Shown: positions 5,727 through 8,436 of the stretch, piece after piece
Numbering within the stretch: position 1 is the first letter of the stretch
Layout: each line of letters begins with the position of its first letter
Origin: Chlamydiales bacterium
GTDB lineage: Bacteria; Chlamydiota; Chlamydiia; Chlamydiales; FEN-1388
Assembly: GCA_021372185.1 (NCBI GenBank)
Contig: JAJFUY010000219.1
Coordinates: forward strand, 1-8,436
Direction: 5' to 3'
DNA: 8,436 nucleotides
Program-made: the position numbers and the translations under genes
The notes under the pieces: generated by a model
What the model saw: only the letters and a program-made list of their open reading frames with translations
Databases searched by the model: none
Told to the model about the DNA's origin: nothing

Positions 5727-8436
5727 CTGCATAATCCTGTTCTATTGCCAGAGGTAAATTCATTCATATATTCAGCTACCACTAAGCAGTTAATGGCTCG
5801 GGATGTAGTCGGACTCAGCCGAATGTTGCATTTTTTCTGAAATTCATTAATGACCAGAGGCATCATCATGCCCTCAAAGTAGCTTTCATTAGTCAGCAAT
5901 TGGGTGTTTTGTAACACTTGCTCATCGGCCGTTTGTTTCAGACCTGAAAGAGCTTCAAATATGTTGCGCTCCGATACTTGTAATGTATTGCGCTCCAGTA
6001 GTCGTTTATGCATCCTACAAAATTTTATATCGCCATGATACTTGGCTTTGATTTGGTCATTTTCTCGGTTCAAAATTTTGGATTTTTCGAGAATTTCATT
6101 GAGCGCGTTGATGTTAGCATTCATTTCTTCTTGAGTCACTTCATTAAGGTTCTTTTTTTTGAAAAGTCTTTCTAGTTCTTCTCTCAGTGTGATGAATTTG
6201 GGGTCGTGTTGGTCAAGGTTGTCGCTCAATGCTTCACGGGTCTGACGTAGGATATTCTTTAGCTTATCAGCGAGCACCAGCTCTTCTTCTTTAACTTTCG
6301 TAAAAAGAAATACCACGTCCTCCAATGCTATACTAAGCAGATTTGTGGTATCGGTGCTTGATTCGATGCTCTCCTTTAGGTTTAACAAATCGAGATGGTT
6401 GCTGGTCTCATGGTATAGTTGATTCAGCTTTTTAAAGTCAAGCTCCTTGAGGAATGAGTAGTCACCTTGCAAGCGGATTACGTTGTAAAGGCTGCGAATA
6501 TCAGAAAGTGCCTTTTTGATAGCAAGTACAGCTGAAGGATCTTGGATCTGACAGATCTGCTGCGAGAAGATTTCGGCATTTTGAATGTCAAAACGGAACA
6601 GAAGGTCTTTAATATGCTCAATTTCATGTGCAATTTCTTCGCGAGTTTTGAACAAGTGGGAATAGTGCTCAATCTCATCACCCAGCTCAGCCTGTAACTC
6701 ATCGAAATAGGCCTTATTGGTAGCGTCAAACTCATTGCGAATATCGGCAAAATCGACCACGTAGCCATAGTGGAAGTCGTTGTATGGGCGATTTACTCGA
6801 GTCAAGGCCTGAAGCAAATTATGCTTGCGAATTATCCTGCCCAAATAGAGCTTCTTTAACCTTTTGGCATCAAAGCCAGTAAGTAACATGTTGTAAACGA
6901 ATAAGATATCGATTTTTCCTGCTTTGAACGCTTCCATCCATTCTTTGCGGTCCTTTTTACTTCCAAAATCGTGAAGGATGAGAGCTCCGCTTTTGACTTT
7001 AAACTTAGGTTCCGGATCTGCGATATCATTAGCGTTAGATTTCACGGCTACCGGCTGAGTTTGGCCAGAATGTCTTACTTCTGGGCTGTTAGGTGTATTG
7101 TTCTTTGCGGAGAGTCTAGCTTGGAAAATCTCGAACATTTGTTGTGCCTGTTTGGCGCTGTCACAAATTACCATTCCGCCAATGGTCGAATCATTCAGTG
7201 TATCTCTACTTTTTTCAAAATCATCAATTATGTAGTCTAGCATTGGGTTTACGAAGCTTGGCTCGGCGTAAGGTCCTCTTCTGTCGATATCTCCCTGTTG
7301 AAGCTTTAGGTTTGCCAAGGCCTCTTGTAGAATAAGTTTGTAGTTAGAGGCGATTTCCTCGCGGATCAAACGAAGAGTGTATCCATCCGCGATCGAGGAA
7401 TTGTAATAATATTTATGAATGTAATCGCCAAATAGGAGTCGAGAGTTGTAATCATCCCCTAATAGTGGTGTTCCCGTTAGGCCAATCTTGATGGCATTTC
7501 GATCTGATTGACTAAGGTTGGCAAGAAAGCTTCCTCGTTGGTTATAGCTGCGATGAACTTCATCGAGAAAATAGACGCGTTGGATGTCGATGTTATAATC
7601 TTCGGAACGTACCACATCTGAATCGTCTTGAAACTTCTGGATGTTGACTACAGTTATTTCTTGCTTTCCTGAGTGATTATGAATAGCTTGGGTTGCTTTG
7701 ATATCACGAGCAAAATCTTCGCGGGTCTCAATAGTGTGTACAACTAAATCGCGACGAGAAAATTCTTTTTTTGCTTGGATAAGAAGGTCGATACGGTCAA
7801 CGATGAAATAGAACTTGGGGGTGATGCTCTGTCGCTGAAAATAATCAGTTAGAAAGCGCACGTTGTAGTAGGCTAATGCTGTTTTTCCACTGCCCTGTGT
7901 GTGCCAGATAATGCCTTTGCGGATTCCAGCGTCAAGTTTTTTTTCAATAGCCTTGGTGGCAAATATCTGAGGATAGCGCATGACATGCTTTTGCAACCCG
8001 TCGTTTTCATTAACATAAGCCAATGCATATTGTAGAAGGAATGAAAGACGGGCTGGTGTAAATAAAGAAGTGCAGATTCTGTTTGTTGGTGTGTTTGGTG
8101 ACTTGTTACTAAGAAATTCCGGGCTATGTTTGATAGCATTAAGATTGTTGTCTCGAAGAACATCATTTTCCACCTCATCATTGTAATCGGCCAGCAAGGC
8201 CTCTACATTCAAATACTCTTCTTCGCGGAAGTAATTGAATATAGGAATGTCATAAGAAGGGCTGGCGTAAAATGCTCCTTGAATTGGTCTCGACGATCCT
8301 TCATCGTACTCCATATTATTAGAAAAAATCATCAATTGAGTAATATTGATAAAACGACGAAATCGGGTGTTTCGACAACGTGCAATAATGCGGTTGCGCT
8401 CAGCTAGCACGCCCTCTTTATTGTTAGGTTTCTTTA
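5723..8436 (-). CDS. hsdR: Type I restriction-modification restriction/translocase subunit HsdR (5' end outside the window)
   Basis: HsdR is the ATP-driven DNA translocase and endonuclease of the complex. Numbering from a GTG codon at 8410, superfamily 2 helicase motifs are complete: Walker A T-Q-G-S-G-K-T (171-177), motif II L-D-E-V-H (282-286), motif III L-T-G-T-P (311-315), T-G-F-D-A (511-515) and motif VI Q-A-L-T-R-V-N-R-P (534-542). A long helical, partly coiled-coil C-terminal part (about 555-890) follows, the usual HsdM/HsdS contact region. The GTG is not the true start: the frame stays open to the edge, and the first codons visible read K-K-P-N-N-K-E-G, which matches the family stretch E-L-K-K-P-N at the end of the nuclease domain. 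The cut codon ends in TA, which fits the expected Leu. So the first visible Lys is probably the Lys of the E-x-K nuclease motif and the rest of the nuclease domain lies outside. The gene end overlaps hsdM. An insertion rich in Asn, Pro and Ser at about 435-473 lies between the helicase lobes. Confidence 0.97.
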   Translation of the reverse strand, partial: KKPNNKEGVLAERNRIIARCRNTRFRRFINITQLMIFSNNMEYDEGSSRPIQGAFYASPSYDIPIFNYFREEEYLNVEALLADYNDEVENDVLRDNNLNAIKHSPEFLSNKSPNTPTNRICTSLFTPARLSFLLQYALAYVNENDGLQKHVMRYPQIFATKAIEKKLDAGIRKGIIWHTQGSGKTALAYYNVRFLTDYFQRQSITPKFYFIVDRIDLLIQAKKEFSRRDLVVHTIETREDFARDIKATQAIHNHSGKQEITVVNIQKFQDDSDVVRSEDYNIDIQRVYFLDEVHRSYNQRGSFLANLSQSDRNAIKIGLTGTPLLGDDYNSRLLFGDYIHKYYYNSSIADGYTLRLIREEIASNYKLILQEALANLKLQQGDIDRRGPYAEPSFVNPMLDYIIDDFEKSRDTLNDSTIGGMVICDSAKQAQQMFEIFQARLSAKNNTPNSPEVRHSGQTQPVAVKSNANDIADPEPKFKVKSGALILHDFGSKKDRKEWMEAFKAGKIDILFVYNMLLTGFDAKRLKKLYLGRIIRKHNLLQALTRVNRPYNDFHYGYVVDFADIRNEFDATNKAYFDELQAELGDEIEHYSHLFKTREEIAHEIEHIKDLLFRFDIQNAEIFSQQICQIQDPSAVLAIKKALSDIRSLYNVIRLQGDYSFLKELDFKKLNQLYHETSNHLDLLNLKESIESSTDTTNLLSIALEDVVFLFTKVKEEELVLADKLKNILRQTREALSDNLDQHDPKFITLREELERLFKKKNLNEVTQEEMNANINALNEILEKSKILNRENDQIKAKYHGDIKFCRMHKRLLERNTLQVSERNIFEALSGLKQTADEQVLQNTQLLTNESYFEGMMMPLVINEFQKKCNIRLSPTTSRAINCLVVAEYMNEFTSGNRTGLCR
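5735..5738 (-). promoter_or_regulatory. Shine-Dalgarno-like AGGA for hsdM
   Basis: AGGA on the minus strand, inside the 3' end of hsdR. It stands two bases before the ATG at 5732 and eight bases before the ATG at 5726, so spacing favours the second ATG. This is the clearest ribosome-binding site at the gene junctions in the window. Confidence 0.55.

Noticed and set aside
8408..8410. GTG at 8410 as the start of hsdR
   Set aside because: The frame is open to the window edge and the upstream codons read K-K-P-N-N-K-E-G, matching the end of the HsdR nuclease domain. The true start lies outside the window.

Overview
The window holds the leftward-transcribed end of a type I restriction-modification (R-M) operon, two extra downstream genes, and a tRNA-associated junction at the left edge. 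All five protein genes lie on the minus strand, so the biological order runs right to left: hsdR (its 5' end is cut by the right edge), hsdM, hsdS, a 557-residue gene with a candidate PD-(D/E)XK nuclease domain, and a 271-residue gene with a trypsin-like serine protease fold. The host is a bacterium with moderately AT-rich DNA. The tRNA-like element does not encode its 3' CCA, and an AGGA Shine-Dalgarno-like site precedes hsdM. These weakly argue against enteric gammaproteobacteria and against Bacteroidetes, but I cannot name a lineage from this sequence.

Region by region: 1-66 shows no gene. 67-137 (minus) is a tRNA-like sequence with a CAT anticodon; its anticodon arm and 3' half are well preserved, but the outer acceptor stem is unpaired and the D-loop is very short. 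It looks like the tRNA-derived end (attachment-site copy) of an integrated island. 138-309 is non-coding and carries four copies of the hexamer TACTGT, one of them inverted, plus a TGTGATTT doublet, an arrangement that resembles integrase arm-type sites. 310-1125 is the protease, 1165-2838 the candidate nuclease, 2839-4098 hsdS, 4095-5726 hsdM and 5723-8436 hsdR.

The gene junctions are tight. hsdR/hsdM and hsdM/hsdS can each be read as an ATGA overlap, and the hsdS stop codon is followed directly by the ATG of the 557-residue gene. The protease gene follows after 39 bases. This suggests that the two extra genes are expressed with the R-M complex.

HsdS (two target-recognition domains) and HsdM should form the sequence-specific N6-adenine methyltransferase, with HsdR adding ATP-driven translocation and cleavage. 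The part worth attention is the accessory pair: a nuclease candidate with E...D...ExK...Q residues and an intracellular protease with a full His-Asp-Ser triad. My inference is that they form a second defence layer, for example an effector or a protease-controlled nuclease that acts when the R-M system is bypassed. The sequence supports the domains and the linkage but does not prove the mechanism.
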